From an uncultured Kiritimatiellota bacterium (GTDB taxonomy: Bacteria; Verrucomicrobiota; Kiritimatiellia; RFP12; UBA1067): a stretch of DNA of 16,123 nt. A program made the position numbers and the translations under genes. The notes below the pieces were generated by a model. It searched no databases. It worked only from the letters and a program-made list of their open reading frames with translations, and had not been told where the DNA came from. This document shows, piece after piece, positions 6,403 through 13,927 of this stretch (position 1 is the first letter of the stretch; each line of letters opens with the position of its first letter). Location of the stretch: the NCBI GenBank assembly GCA_934654805.1, contig CAKUGW010000071.1:1-16123 (forward strand), given 5' to 3'.

Positions 6403-9400
6403 TTACCGAATGATGACGGCCAGCCCCAAGCCCCGATTCCGCAAGAGCAGGTCGATGTCCCCGTCGGTCTGGCCCGCGAACGTCTTGCCGTTCTTCACCT
6501 TCAGCCGCACGTGATCGCCGGACGAGTTGGCCAGTGTGCCGCGTCCGGCCAGCTCGCCAATCGTGCCCGACAGGCCGTTCAGATCCAGCACCGTGCCCTC
6601 CGCGAACGAGATTCTCAGCCCGGGGTCGAACGGCTCCGTGCCGTGAATGACGGCGCCTTTCCATTTCTTCGCGAGATGGTCCTCGACCATCTCCCGTTCC
6701 ACCGCGTCCAGGATGCGATCGAAGGACAGAATCTCGGCGATGTCGCCGTTGAAGCCCCGCACCTCCGGCCCCGGCCAGTAGCCGCCGATGGACGGCGTGA
6801 ACGTGGCCACGCTCTTGTCGGTGTCGAAGCCATGCTCGAACGTCAGGACTTGCGTGACGTCCGTGATGGGCGGCTGCCCGTTCAAATTGTGATTCTCGTC
6901 AAAGCGCACGCCGTCGATATAGATGTAGCCGCCTTGCGCGAATGTGTTGTAGCCCGTATTCCAAGCCCATGTGGCCGTATGTGTCCACGACTCATAACGC
7001 TGGCCGACATCCTCCATGTCCTTGCCGAAAAGCCCCCCCGCATCGATGTAGGTGCTTGGCACGTCGACGACAAAGATCGTCCGGTTGACAGACTCACCCG
7101 TCGCGACAAGACGCTGATTCTTGGAACCTTCAAACGAGACGACATTCTGCTTCGCGAGCGTCCGCGTGTATGTGGGACCCGGCAAGTCGTGCGCCGTCGT
7201 GAACACCGTGCCGTCCTTTCCGCGCGAGACCCAGCGCGTCACCGTCCCGTTCTCGACGGTCAGCGAGTCCGAACGCGCGGCGTCCAGCCACCACGACAGG
7301 CCATCGCCCGCCAGCGGGTTGAAGAACCGCACCGTGCCCCCTTCGATCGCCAGTCCCGCGAGCGCGGCGCTTCCGACCGTCAGAGAACCCGCGCCACGCT
7401 TGACGACCGTCAGCGCGCCCTCGCCGCTTTCGATCGTTCCCGCCACATCGCCCTCCGCCTCGACGGTGAACGACACGACGGCCGCGCGTCCGTCCAGAGC
7501 CGTGATCTTCGCGCCGGCAGGCAGGACGAGCCGCCCGAGATCGTTGGAGACGCCGCCCAGGACCAGCGTCGATCCCGCAGCCAGCTTCGTTTCGCCGAAC
7601 GCGACCTCGTTCGAGAAGACAAGCGTCGTGCCTTGGACTTCCACCGTTCCCGTGCCCGTGAAGACGTTGTCCGCCTCATAGGTGCCGCAATTCTCGAACG
7701 ACAGCGTACCGCCGCGCCACGTCTGGACATCGCCCCGCCCCAGCGTACCCGAACCGCAGACATGGACGATCGCGTTCGTGTGGATCTCGGTCGCGCCCGC
7801 GTAGGTGTTGGCGGCATTCAGCCAAAACTGTCCCGTGAACGGGAAGATCAGGGAGCCGCTGCCGTCGATGGGCTGGTTGAACTTCGCCCCGCTCCATTCG
7901 GTGTCGCCCATGAACTGCACCACGTTCTCGATCGTCACGGGCCCGTTGAACGGGACCCAACTGCTGCCTTCCGAGAGGAAGGAAACCATTTTCTTCGGAT
8001 CGCCAGCATCTGGGTTCGTTTCGGGGCTTTTCCGCCCCCAGACGCCTGGTCCCGTGAAGTGCATGTGCCCATCAAACGTCGTGCCGTATGCACCCAGCAA
8101 CCACAGGCAGGCGCCGTGTTCGGAATTGCCGCGCACGTAGACATCCTGATCGGCTGGCAGGATGTTGGCGGTCGCTGCGCCGTACATGACGAGCGAACAG
8201 CCCTCAACGAAGGTCGCGCCCTTCCAGTTCACGTTCTCCTTCTTCGGACGAAAGGCCGTCTTCCTCGATTCGCTGCCCGCGCGACCGGCGAACGTCATGC
8301 TTCCGGCGCTCGTCAGTTTGGTCATGCCGAAGTCCACATACATTTCCCTGTCGGCCGCCGTCGCCCAGACGACGCCCTCCGCGCCGAAATCGATTTCGCC
8401 GCCCGTCGTCGCCGAAACGGGCTGATGATCGTCCGACGCCGACGGACACCGAACGATGAGGCCGCCCGGATTCGTCCCGTCCCCGACCGTCAGCTTGACG
8501 CCGGCAGCCATTTCAAGCGACCCGCCGTCGATCGTCAGCGAACGGACCTGTTTGTTTTCCGTCAGCGTCGTGGCGGTCGTCAGGCGGGCATTCGACGTTT
8601 CGCCGCCCGCCAGTCCCTCCGTCTGCGTGACGGGCACGAGGCCGCGTCCCGTTTCAGAGGACAAAAAGCTGAATTCGTTTTGCGTCGAGGTGGAAACGAG
8701 ACCGCCGACGACGGTCGCCGGAAGCTGTTCGCCGTCCGAGAGCCCCGCCGCCTCAAAGCGCACGCTGCTGCCCAGCGTGTCCAAACCGCCGGGCGTCCGC
8801 AACGCCAGCGTGCCGCCTTGCGAGGACCTCGCGAGCGCCCCCAGACGAAGCGTCACCGACGAACCTTCCGCTTCGATGTTCGCGTCGCCACCGTAGACGA
8901 GCGTGCCCTCGCGCGCGAGGTCGGCCGAGCCCGTGCCGCCCGTCGGACGATACGTGAGCCGCGCGGTCGAGAGTTCCAGATTGCCGTTCGTCAAAAACAC
9001 GCCGCTGGTCTCCGTGAATTCTTGTACGCCGTCCGACACGCGCGTCGCCGTTTCCGACGCCGCCGAGGCGCCTCCCACCGAAACGCTGTCCGCCGCTTCG
9101 CCGTAGAACGTCTGCGTCAACGTCGCTTCGGTCAGCGCCGGGACGCCGTTCGTTTTCATCCACTGAAGGACAAGGCGCGTCAGTTCGATCCATTTCTCGC
9201 GGCCGCCCACCTTGTCCCACGACATGTGGCTGATGAACACGAGCGGGCGACAGACGTCTTGCGCCTTCTGGATCTGGGCGACGACTTCTTCGTAGGTCGC
9301 CCCTTCGTCAAAATAGAAGAAGCTCGGACGCTGCATCCACGGCACGAGTTCCGCCGGCGTGTCGTCGTCCGTCGCGTACCAGCACCGCTCCTTCGGCATC

Positions 9401-10236
9401 ACGCAGTCCGCGCCCGTGTAGCCGAACTCGCCGCCGTAGACGGCCTTCACGCGGTTCGCGTCCACAAACGCCTCCCAGCCGCCGGGCTGGATCCACGTCT
9501 TCGGCGCAGGCAGATTGAAGACCGCGAAGTTCGCCCGCGTCGCGCGCGCCTGGATGCGCAAGACGTCCAGTGCCGGCTGAATCGCGATCTGGTCGACCAG
9601 CACCATCTCCTCGTCCGCGAGGTCGAACGTCTGGTCGGTCTCGCCGTAGAACTCGCGCAGCTTGCGTCCGCCGTCCGACGCTACCGAAACGATGCCGAAC
9701 AGCGCCGCCTTCGACGGAATCCAGACCTTCTTGGAGAACGTCAGCTGCGCGGCGACGGACGTGTCATCGCAGTAAAGCGCGCCGCCCGTGACACGCCCCT
9801 TGAAGCGGACGTTCTTCTCGTGCCCAAGATCGATTTCGGGCTTGAACCGCACCTTCCGTGCGGACTCCTGAGCGGAGCCGAACCACGCCGCGTCCTGATC
9901 CATGGCCTTGTACGCCGCCGCGTAGTCCGTCTCCTTCAGCCACTGCGCGACATAGACGGCGTGCGCGGCGGTGTGATCCATGATCTCGAACCCGTCGTCC
10001 GACAGCGACTTGAGGCAGATGCCCTGTTCGTCCGAAAGCGCGCCGCTGATCACGGCGAACGAACAGCGCATGCTTTCGCCCTTGAAGGCTTCCGCGACCG
10101 CGCGCCAGTCGGCGGGCGCATGGTTGTCGTCGAACCGGAACGCGACCGCCGTCTTCGGCGGCGCGGCGTACATGCCGTAAGCCGTCAGCGCCAGCGCGGC
10201 CAAGGCAAACGATTTGCGAATGAGGGTCGTTTTCAT
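6403..10236 (-). CDS. Secreted polysaccharide-deacetylase-like protein with autotransporter-type repeats and LamG-like domain
   Basis: A 1277-residue exported protein. The signal peptide is about residues 1-25 (FALAALALTAYGMYA). Residues about 28-380 look like a NodB/CE4-type polysaccharide deacetylase: VAFRFDDN at 31-38 fits the TFDD metal motif, and DHTAAH at 87-92 gives the H-x3-H pair (H88, H92). A long beta-rich insertion lies near 130-240. About 385-970 is low-complexity, Gly/Thr/Ser-rich beta structure; NTYAGATEI and GSGTLGRGDV near 810-840 are typical of the autotransporter-associated strand repeat. About 977-1195 is LamG/concanavalin-like (WWLDAARSDSLTV at the start, GFNGDIAEILSFDRILDAVE near the end). 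A further passenger-like stretch ends the protein, with no membrane barrel or sorting signal. AAAGGAAA precedes the ATG. It follows the 1207-residue gene by 51 bases and precedes the GH28-like gene by 20. The likely role is polysaccharide or peptidoglycan deacetylation at the surface; the substrate is unknown. Confidence 0.82.
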   Translation of the reverse strand: MKTTLIRKSFALAALALTAYGMYAAPPKTAVAFRFDDNHAPADWRAVAEAFKGESMRCSFAVISGALSDEQGICLKSLSDDGFEIMDHTAAHAVYVAQWLKETDYAAAYKAMDQDAAWFGSAQESARKVRFKPEIDLGHEKNVRFKGRVTGGALYCDDTSVAAQLTFSKKVWIPSKAALFGIVSVASDGGRKLREFYGETDQTFDLADEEMVLVDQIAIQPALDVLRIQARATRANFAVFNLPAPKTWIQPGGWEAFVDANRVKAVYGGEFGYTGADCVMPKERCWYATDDDTPAELVPWMQRPSFFYFDEGATYEEVVAQIQKAQDVCRPLVFISHMSWDKVGGREKWIELTRLVLQWMKTNGVPALTEATLTQTFYGEAADSVSVGGASAASETATRVSDGVQEFTETSGVFLTNGNLELSTARLTYRPTGGTGSADLAREGTLVYGGDANIEAEGSSVTLRLGALARSSQGGTLALRTPGGLDTLGSSVRFEAAGLSDGEQLPATVVGGLVSTSTQNEFSFLSSETGRGLVPVTQTEGLAGGETSNARLTTATTLTENKQVRSLTIDGGSLEMAAGVKLTVGDGTNPGGLIVRCPSASDDHQPVSATTGGEIDFGAEGVVWATAADREMYVDFGMTKLTSAGSMTFAGRAGSESRKTAFRPKKENVNWKGATFVEGCSLVMYGAATANILPADQDVYVRGNSEHGACLWLLGAYGTTFDGHMHFTGPGVWGRKSPETNPDAGDPKKMVSFLSEGSSWVPFNGPVTIENVVQFMGDTEWSGAKFNQPIDGSGSLIFPFTGQFWLNAANTYAGATEIHTNAIVHVCGSGTLGRGDVQTWRGGTLSFENCGTYEADNVFTGTGTVEVQGTTLVFSNEVAFGETKLAAGSTLVLGGVSNDLGRLVLPAGAKITALDGRAAVVSFTVEAEGDVAGTIESGEGALTVVKRGAGSLTVGSAALAGLAIEGGTVRFFNPLAGDGLSWWLDAARSDSLTVENGTVTRWVSRGKDGTVFTTAHDLPGPTYTRTLAKQNVVSFEGSKNQRLVATGESVNRTIFVVDVPSTYIDAGGLFGKDMEDVGQRYESWTHTATWAWNTGYNTFAQGGYIYIDGVRFDENHNLNGQPPITDVTQVLTFEHGFDTDKSVATFTPSIGGYWPGPEVRGFNGDIAEILSFDRILDAVEREMVEDHLAKKWKGAVIHGTEPFDPGLRISFAEGTVLDLNGLSGTIGELAGRGTLANSSGDHVRLKVKNGKTFAGQTDGDIDLLLRNRGLGLAVIIR

Positions 10237-10264
10237 CTTCTTGATTTCCTTTATTGTTGTTTGT

Positions 10265-10294
10265 CCGTTAAATAAATGAGCGACAGGTTAACGG
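10265..10294. repeat. Intercistronic inverted repeat
   Basis: CCGTTAA at 10265-10271 and TTAACGG at 10288-10294 are perfect 7-base inverted arms around a 16-base spacer. They span the stop codon of the 1207-residue gene and the start of the 51-base gap to the next gene. It could be a weak hairpin affecting mRNA stability or an operator; the stem is too AT-rich and lacks a T-run for a terminator. Confidence 0.3.
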
Positions 10295-13200
10295 TGCGCG
10301 CGCGCGTCGCTGGCCGCATTGATTTTGCGCGTCTCGCGTTTGCCGACGGCGAGCCCCGCGAGCGGCGTCCCATCGACCGCGAGCGCGGCGTCCTTCGTGA
10401 CGGGCGTGAAGTCGAGCGTCAGCGTCCGCGTCTTCACGTCGTACTGCGCGTCGTGCAGGTTGACGCCCCGGCAGTCGGTGACGACCGGCGAGTCCGTGAG
10501 GCGGTGGTAGATGTACTCGACGTAGCTGCACGTGTCCATGCCCGGCCAGTCGGTGCGCAGCCATTTGTTGAGCCTCTCGTAGCCGACGACCTCGTCGAGC
10601 TTCGCCCTCAGCCGCGCGTCCGTGCAGCCGCCGACAATGCCGGCAGAGGCGAGAACGGTATAGCACAGCTCGTCCTTCTCGGTCGCGCGCATCACGTAGG
10701 GGATGTACTCGCGCTGGAGCTGGCCGACGCCCCAGTCCCGGTAGAGCGCGACGAGCGTGTTCGGGATGCCCTCGGACATGTCGAAGATCTCGCAGTCCCA
10801 GACGCGTGTGCGATCAAGGGGACGGAACTCGGCGCCGCGCGCGTCTTCGGAAAAGCCGTAGCAGAGGCCGAGCGTCTTGCGGTCGGCGAGCCCGTTGTCG
10901 CCGTAGTAGTCCTGCATGACGAAGCGCGCCATCGTCGGGCACGCCCGGCGCGCGGCGCGGTAGATCGCCTGCGCGTACTCGGCCTCGTCGCCCGCGATCT
11001 GGGCGAGGCGCGCGTACTCCATCATGCAGCCGACCTCGCTGTTGAGCATGTCGACCATGCCGGGGCCGCCCCACTCGAGGCAGCCCGAGCAGAGGTACGC
11101 CCAGCTGTCGATCGCGTAGATGTAGCTGACGACCTCGCGCGAGACCGTGTCCCAGTTGGCCTTCACGACGTCGGGCTGGCCGAACTGGTCGGCGAGCTTC
11201 TGGAGGCACATGACGATCATGCGCACGGTCTCGTTCGAGTCGCCGTAGATGATGCGCGAGCCGAACGTCGCCGGCTCGTAGACCGTCGAGATGTTGCGCG
11301 GCGAGTTCATGTAGATCGTGTAGCGGCGGCCGCTGAACGGCTCGCGGCGGTAGCGGCAGACGGCCTTGAAGTAGATGTCCTCCAGCGGCTCCAGGAGGCG
11401 CCACGAGAGGCGGCGGCGGATGAGCCGGCGGTTCTCCTCGGTGTAGCCGTAGGGGTTCGGCGTGTTGCGGCTCATGCCCAGCAGCGACCCGTGCAGGCTA
11501 AGGTTGCACGACCCGTCGTGGAGCGCCGCGCCGTCCGCGTCGTTCTCAGGGTCGGACTTGCTGCCCCGGCGGTCGGTGTACCAGTCGACCCGCACCCCGC
11601 CGCCGCAGGTGAAGTTCACCGCGTCGGCGAACTGCGAGTTGAAGAGCGCGTCGTACTTCTCGAAGCCGCTCGCGTGCGGCAGCGTCGAGAGGTCCTGCCG
11701 GGGGATGCGGATCGCCCACTCGACGCGGCTCTTCCCGTCGGCGACGAGCAGCGGCCCGTAGCGCGTGACGAGCGAGGTGCGCGCCGCGTCCGCCTCGGCG
11801 CGGAACCAGTCCGGCCCCTTCGCGCCGAGCGACGCGGCGACCGGCGGAATCGCCGCGTAGGGCCGCGCAGGCGTCCTGAAGGCGTCCGCCGTCTCCAGGT
11901 ACTCGAAGTCGTCGCGGATCTCGACCATCCCCGCCTTCTCGTCCAGGCGGAAGCGTTCGCGCTGGGCGACGGGATACCTGAACGCGCGCGGGTACCATTC
12001 GTTGACGCGCCGCACCGCCTCGCCGGGTAGGCCCTTCGCCCAGTCCCGCGTGTCGGCCGCCTGCGAGCCCCAGATCCACGTCGGCACGACGACGCCGACG
12101 CCTCCGGCCCTGGACGCCGTGAGGCGCAGGCCGTTCACGCCGCGCGCGCCGCGCATCGTCTCGAGCTTGCCGGGGACGGACCCGAAGACGAGCAGGAGCG
12201 GCGCGTCCTCGTCCGTCGCGTTCCAGAGGAGCAGCCACGGCGCAGCGAAATCCATCGGATCGACCTCACCGCCCTCGCAGACCGCGACGGTCCGAAGACC
12301 CTTTTGCCCTTTCGAGAGGTAGGCCGCATAGGAGAGCGTGTTCTTGAGGTGCAGCTCGACCGTCGGCAGGAACACCTCCCAGCGGAGGCCCGGATAGGCC
12401 ATCGAGCCGTCGTAGCGCATCGTCCTGACGCCGTCCGTCGTCTGCGTGCCGCCGACGGCGAGCGGGTTGATGCGATCGACGGCGAACGCCGTCTTGCGCG
12501 GCTTGTCGACGGCGCGCGGCGCGGCGAAGCAGTACTGGACGTTGCCGCGCGACACCTCCAGGCGGCTCGAGGTGTTCTCGACGAGGAAGCCGTTGCCGAC
12601 CTCCCAGCCGAAGTGGCCGAACCCGTCGTTGCCCTCGTGCCAGCCGCCGAAGAAGGACGGCTTCCTGCACGGGCGCTCGCGTTCGGGGAACGCGCGGTTC
12701 GTCAGGTGTCCGAGCAGGCGCAGGAAGAACGCGTCACGCGCCTCCTTGCCCGGCACGAGGGACGCGCCGAGGCCGACGGACGAGTAGAGGACGCGGCCCT
12801 TGCCGGCGCGGCCCTCGACCACGGCGTCCGGCCCGCCGTCGTAGCGGAAGAGGACATTTCCCGCGTCCTTCGCCCGGACGCTGCGGAACGCCGGGAACGT
12901 CGCGTCGCTGTAGCCGCCGGCGCGCGCGAGGGGATGGCGGGCGTCCGCCGGCACGATGCGGTGGCGCGGCGGCAGGTCCTCCAGCGGGCCCTTCCCGACG
13001 GCACACGGGAGGATCGCCTCGATCTCCGGGTCCATCACCTCGGTCGTCGCGTAGAGCGGCACGCCGCTCTCGGTCACGCGCGCGGCGATCCGCCGGGCGA
13101 GCGCGGCGTTCCTCCGGCAGGTGGCGTAGACGATCGCCCCCGCCTCGGCGAGGTTCGTCGTCACGACCGCCGCGCCGTCCGTCTTCTCCAGCAGGATCTC

Positions 13201-13911
13201 GCGGAAGCCCCAGTACTGCTGCTCGTCCCACAGGCCCTTCTTCTGTCGCGAGCGCGACGGGTTGACGTCCTCGTTGTCGAAGGCGAAGAAGACCTTCAGC
13301 GCGTCCGGGCGGATTGCGGGAGCGGGCGTCGCCTTCGCCGGCACGGCGACGAAGACGTCGTCGTCGCGGTAGGCGGCGGACTTGCTGACCTCGTTCGGGC
13401 CGCACACGCGGAAGCCCGCGACCTCGATGCCGCTGGTGGCGCCGGCCGGCAGATCGGTCGCGCCCAGCAAGATCTTCACCTGCCGGATCTGGATGGCGCG
13501 GTCGCCGAGCCCGTAGTCGTGGCCGATCGCGAGGACGACATCCGTCCAGTTGCGCCCGGAGATCGTGATGCCGCCCGAGTTCTTCTCGGCCGTCTTGTCG
13601 CCCTCCGCGTAGCAGAGCGACACGCTCAGGCTCGCCGCCCGCCCGTCGAAGCTGCGCACGGAGAAGACGATCTTGTCGTGCGTCCACGTGTTGCGGTTGA
13701 CGTCGGCGATCGCGACCCCCATCGTGTCGCCGGGCGCGTCCTTCCGCGTCGCGGACATCTTGAACGACTGCCTGTCAATCGATTCGAGCCGGAAATCCGC
13801 CGCCTTTTCGTTGACCGGATACAGCGTCCAGTCGGCGGCAAGAGCCTTCGCGGCGTTTCCTGGGCCAACGAAGATTCCAACGCCCAACAGTGCCAGCATC
13901 ATCTTTCTCAT
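10288..13911 (-). CDS. Large secreted protein of unrecognised family, probably glycan-active
   Basis: A 1207-residue protein with a signal peptide (MRKMMLALLGVGIFVGPGNA, cleavage near residue 20-25). I do not recognise a named family. About 28-180 is a beta-sandwich-like region (SIDRQSFKMSA, GGITISGRNWTDVV) of carbohydrate-binding or jelly-roll type. About 205-405 alternates strands and helices (KVFFAFDNEDVN, GAIVYATCRRNA, SGVPLYATTEVMD, GKGRVLYSSVGLGA), as in class I glutamine-amidotransferase or ThuA-like folds attached to some glycoside hydrolases. About 430-800 is beta-rich (GGWHEGNDGFGHFGWEVGNG, LRWEVFLPTVELHLKNTLSY). About 840-1130 is helical with conserved-looking acidic and aromatic runs (SGCLEWGGPGMVDMLNSEVG, MQDYYGDNG, IFDMSEGIPN), suggesting an alpha/alpha toroid. 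A beta-sandwich followed by a toroid is common in glycosidases and polysaccharide lyases. The start follows AAGGAG by 9 bases, and only 16 bases separate it from the GH27 gene, so it is the operon's second gene. The enzymatic role is inferred from fold impression and context only. Confidence 0.75.
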   Translation of the reverse strand: MRKMMLALLGVGIFVGPGNAAKALAADWTLYPVNEKAADFRLESIDRQSFKMSATRKDAPGDTMGVAIADVNRNTWTHDKIVFSVRSFDGRAASLSVSLCYAEGDKTAEKNSGGITISGRNWTDVVLAIGHDYGLGDRAIQIRQVKILLGATDLPAGATSGIEVAGFRVCGPNEVSKSAAYRDDDVFVAVPAKATPAPAIRPDALKVFFAFDNEDVNPSRSRQKKGLWDEQQYWGFREILLEKTDGAAVVTTNLAEAGAIVYATCRRNAALARRIAARVTESGVPLYATTEVMDPEIEAILPCAVGKGPLEDLPPRHRIVPADARHPLARAGGYSDATFPAFRSVRAKDAGNVLFRYDGGPDAVVEGRAGKGRVLYSSVGLGASLVPGKEARDAFFLRLLGHLTNRAFPERERPCRKPSFFGGWHEGNDGFGHFGWEVGNGFLVENTSSRLEVSRGNVQYCFAAPRAVDKPRKTAFAVDRINPLAVGGTQTTDGVRTMRYDGSMAYPGLRWEVFLPTVELHLKNTLSYAAYLSKGQKGLRTVAVCEGGEVDPMDFAAPWLLLWNATDEDAPLLLVFGSVPGKLETMRGARGVNGLRLTASRAGGVGVVVPTWIWGSQAADTRDWAKGLPGEAVRRVNEWYPRAFRYPVAQRERFRLDEKAGMVEIRDDFEYLETADAFRTPARPYAAIPPVAASLGAKGPDWFRAEADAARTSLVTRYGPLLVADGKSRVEWAIRIPRQDLSTLPHASGFEKYDALFNSQFADAVNFTCGGGVRVDWYTDRRGSKSDPENDADGAALHDGSCNLSLHGSLLGMSRNTPNPYGYTEENRRLIRRRLSWRLLEPLEDIYFKAVCRYRREPFSGRRYTIYMNSPRNISTVYEPATFGSRIIYGDSNETVRMIVMCLQKLADQFGQPDVVKANWDTVSREVVSYIYAIDSWAYLCSGCLEWGGPGMVDMLNSEVGCMMEYARLAQIAGDEAEYAQAIYRAARRACPTMARFVMQDYYGDNGLADRKTLGLCYGFSEDARGAEFRPLDRTRVWDCEIFDMSEGIPNTLVALYRDWGVGQLQREYIPYVMRATEKDELCYTVLASAGIVGGCTDARLRAKLDEVVGYERLNKWLRTDWPGMDTCSYVEYIYHRLTDSPVVTDCRGVNLHDAQYDVKTRTLTLDFTPVTKDAALAVDGTPLAGLAVGKRETRKINAASDARAHR

Positions 13912-13927
13912 TGTCTTGTTCTCCTTT

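Noticed and set aside
6383..6664. N-terminal extension of the GH28-like/SGNH protein
   Set aside because: It overlaps the end of the preceding gene, is Arg-rich, and would bury the signal peptide that begins at the ATG at 6382, which also has a ribosome binding site.
6397..10275. A 1292-codon open frame on the plus strand
   Set aside because: It is antisense to the deacetylase/LamG gene, is rich in Arg, His and Ala with no recognisable domain, and arises because GC-rich third positions suppress stops on the opposite strand.
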